From Bacillus sp. FJAT-49711 (GTDB lineage: Bacteria; Bacillota; Bacilli; Bacillales; Bacillaceae_C): a stretch of 64,000 nucleotides of DNA. Within the stretch, counting starts at the first letter, position 1, and each line of letters starts with the position of its first letter. The DNA is taken from positions 956,840 to 1,020,839 of the forward strand of contig NZ_JAGYPL010000001.1 in assembly GCF_018343715.1 (NCBI RefSeq), read 5' to 3'. The notes beneath the pieces were generated by a model, which did no database searches, was not told the DNA's origin, and saw only the letters and a list, made by a program, of their open reading frames with translations. Made by a program: the position numbers and the translations under genes. This document shows positions 61,949 through 64,000 of this stretch, piece by piece.

Positions 61949-64000
61949 TTATTTTAATTTCTTTTGCATTTCAAAAAGACTATTCATCGCTTGCATTGGA
62001 TTCATTTCCATTATGTTTAGACTCCGAAGCTCAGAAAGTACATTGCGTTCATTGTCTGGAATTTGGTTCTGGGCAGGCTCCGAAAAGAATGCAAGCTGTT
62101 CGTTAACATGTTCTTGCCTTTTTGGATGTCTAGTTTCATTTTCTAACTCATTCAAGATTTCTGTAGCTCGATCAATAAGGACTTTAGGAAGCTCTGCAAG
62201 CTCGGCAACGTGAATACCATAGCTTTTATCAGCAGGACCAGCTTTAACTTTATGAAGAAAAACTAATTTTCCTTGTTGTTCCACTGCACTTACATGTATG
62301 TTTTTCAGGTGAACTAATCTTTCTGCAAGTGCAGTCAACTCATGATAATGGGTAGAAAATAGGGTTTTAGCGCCAATTCTATCATGTATATATTCGATGA
62401 TCGCTTGTGCTAGTGCCATACCATCATATGTGGATGTCCCCCGACCAATTTCGTCGAATAATATTAAACTATTTTCAGTCGCATTGGTAATTGCATTTTT
62501 TGCCTCTAACATTTCAACCATGAAGGTACTTTGCCCAGAAATCAAATCATCTGCAGCGCCAATTCTTGTAAATACTTGGTCAAAAATAGGTATATTTGCA
62601 TTTTCTGCAGGGACAAAGCATCCAATTTGAGCCATAATCGCTGTTAACGCTACTTGTCTCATAAATGTACTTTTTCCAGACATATTTGGACCTGTAATAA
62701 GGAACATTTCGCATTCGGTATCCATCAAACAATCATTCGGGACATATTCTTGCGAACCCATAACCTTTTCGACAACAGGATGACGACCATTTGTAATTTG
62801 AATCTGACGATTACTGTTAAAAGATGGTCTGACGTAATGCCGTGATTCACTGACAGTCGCGAAGCTTTGGTAAACATCTAACTCACTAATGATTTTAGCC
62901 GATTGTTGGATTCTTGGTATATATGATTTGACTGTTTCACGAATTTCCATAAATAAGGAATACTCTAAATCAATACATTTTTCCTCTGCTTGAAGAATAA
63001 GTGTCTCTTTTTCTTTCAGCTCAGGTGTAATATACCGCTCTGCATTCGCTAATGTTTGTTTACGTTCATAACGTCCTTCTTCGAGTAAATGGACATTTGC
63101 GCGAGTAACTTCAATATAATAACCAAAAATGCGGTTATAGCCGACCTTTAATGATTTGATTCCTGTTTTTTGTCTTTCTTCTTTCTCAAGTTCAGCTATC
63201 CATTGTTTACCGTTCCTACTTGCGTCTTTATAAGTATCCAATTCCTCATGAAAGCCATCCTTGATGATACCACCTTCTTTTATGGTCAGCGGAGGATGGT
63301 CAATAATTGATTTTTCCAGAAGGTTCGTTAATTCCTCACATGGGTCTAATTTGTCAGCCAAACTTTTTGCTTCATTATGATCCAGCCGATTAACTAATGA
63401 TATAATTGCTGGAATTTGCATAAGGGATTTTTTTAGTTGAATAAAATCACGGGCATTAGCATTTCCGAATGCGACGCGCCCTGAAAGTCTTTCAAGATCA
63501 TAAACTCCTTTTAATAATTCACGAAGCTCTTGGCGTTCAAAATAATGATGTAAAGTCGTTTCTACTAGATCCACTCTTTTTACAATATCAGCTTCGTTGA
63601 TTAGGGGGCGATCGATGTATTGTTTTAACATTCTTCCACCCATTGCTGTTACCGTTTCATCTAATAGCCATAATAATGTCCCTTTACTTCCTTTTCCTCT
63701 TATTGATTCTGTTAGTTCAAGATTTCTTTTTGAGTAATAATCGAGTTTCATATACTGATTTACTTCATATTCGGCAAAAGGCTGCAAGTGATCTAAACTC
63801 CGCTTTTGCGTTTTCTTTAAATAATGAAGCAGACGAATCGCCGCAGTTTGCAGCTTTTCTTTCGAGAGTTTGGCTAAAATATTGATGAATTCTTTATCGT
63901 TGTCTGTATTTTCTTCAATGGAAATAATCGCACTCATTCGTTCTGTTATTTTCTTCTTAAGTTCCCCGTCAAAATTTGAATCTACTACAACCTCTTTCGT
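61949..64000 (-). CDS. mutS: DNA mismatch repair protein MutS, 5' part beyond window
   Basis: 683 codons are visible, open to the right edge; the full protein is about 860 residues, so the N-terminal mismatch-binding domain is outside. Seen are the core and clamp ([13 protein letters not shown]), Walker [30 protein letters not shown], Walker [21 protein letters not shown], and [11 protein letters not shown]-like signature ([12 protein letters not shown]). The C-terminal [22 protein letters not shown] is typical. Upstream gene of mutL. Confidence 0.97.
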   Translation of the reverse strand, partial: TKEVVVDSNFDGELKKKITERMSAIISIEENTDNDKEFINILAKLSKEKLQTAAIRLLHYLKKTQKRSLDHLQPFAEYEVNQYMKLDYYSKRNLELTESIRGKGSKGTLLWLLDETVTAMGGRMLKQYIDRPLINEADIVKRVDLVETTLHHYFERQELRELLKGVYDLERLSGRVAFGNANARDFIQLKKSLMQIPAIISLVNRLDHNEAKSLADKLDPCEELTNLLEKSIIDHPPLTIKEGGIIKDGFHEELDTYKDASRNGKQWIAELEKEERQKTGIKSLKVGYNRIFGYYIEVTRANVHLLEEGRYERKQTLANAERYITPELKEKETLILQAEEKCIDLEYSLFMEIRETVKSYIPRIQQSAKIISELDVYQSFATVSESRHYVRPSFNSNRQIQITNGRHPVVEKVMGSQEYVPNDCLMDTECEMFLITGPNMSGKSTFMRQVALTAIMAQIGCFVPAENANIPIFDQVFTRIGAADDLISGQSTFMVEMLEAKNAITNATENSLILFDEIGRGTSTYDGMALAQAIIEYIHDRIGAKTLFSTHYHELTALAERLVHLKNIHVSAVEQQGKLVFLHKVKAGPADKSYGIHVAELAELPKVLIDRATEILNELENETRHPKRQEHVNEQLAFFSEPAQNQIPDNERNVLSELRSLNIMEMNPMQAMNSLFEMQKKLK

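Overview
This is a 64 kb chromosomal segment of a low-GC, endospore-forming member of the Bacillaceae. Three things support this: spore genes (tlp, sspN, sirA, spoVK, a spoIIP homologue, a Spo0E-type phosphatase gene), AGGAGG-type ribosome binding sites with frequent TTG and GTG starts, and gene order that follows the Bacillus subtilis parC-parE-yneTSRQP-tlp-sspN-citB ... ccdA-ynzD-yneF-sirA-tkt-ynzC-yneB-yneA-lexA and glnA-ynbB-hflX-spoVK-hfq-miaA-mutL-mutS neighbourhoods. Nearly all genes are on the minus strand. I saw no tRNA, rRNA or CRISPR array.

Left edge (1-4.4 kb): a glucuronoxylan/aldouronate locus in decay. It has two ABC sugar permeases, mannonate dehydratase (uxuA) and a broken GH67 alpha-glucuronidase that has an in-frame stop and has lost most of its middle. 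Three copies of a palindrome centred on ACTAGT and one cre-like site suggest shared control. 4.4-13.9 kb: the arginine operon argC-argJ-argB-argD-carA-carB-argF, with an ARG box over its promoter. The CarA glutaminase subunit lacks the catalytic cysteine. 14-18.5 kb: topoisomerase IV (parE-parC). 18.6-23.2 kb: yneT, plsY, a CapA-like phosphatase, yneR-yneQ-yneP, tlp, sspN and an FbpB-like small basic protein. 23.4-26.2 kb: aconitase.

26.2-30.4 kb is an accessory, stress-flavoured stretch: a GlsB-type membrane protein, a lytic transglycosylase, an RsbR-like stressosome protein, a degenerate IS1182-type transposase, a 17M-type general stress protein with a sigma-B-like promoter, and several tiny membrane proteins. 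30.4-34.7 kb: sbcD-sbcC. 34.9-42.2 kb: yneK, two FluC fluoride channel genes, ccdC, ccdA, ynzD, yneF, sirA, tkt, then the SOS cluster ynzC-yneB-yneA divergent from lexA with three LexA boxes. 43-47 kb: a SpoIIP homologue and PEP carboxylase.

47-48.4 kb holds what looks like a relict integrative element at the 3' end of glnA: the last part of glnA is duplicated about 1.1 kb downstream and the probable original glnA terminator lies beyond the copy. glnR is not next to glnA. 49.8-58.2 kb: ynbB, hflX, spoVK, hfq, miaA, glpD, glpK. 58.7-64 kb: a small membrane protein, mutL and a mutS cut by the right edge. The normally tight mutS-mutL junction has expanded to about 1.07 kb by palindromic repeats, one of which is nested in others.

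I found no convincing wholly new multi-gene system. The items most worth a second look are the cysteine-less CarA, the glnA 3'-end relict element, the nested repeats, the three ACTAGT operators with the decayed alpha-glucuronidase, and a pair of far-apart hairpins with compensatory base changes.
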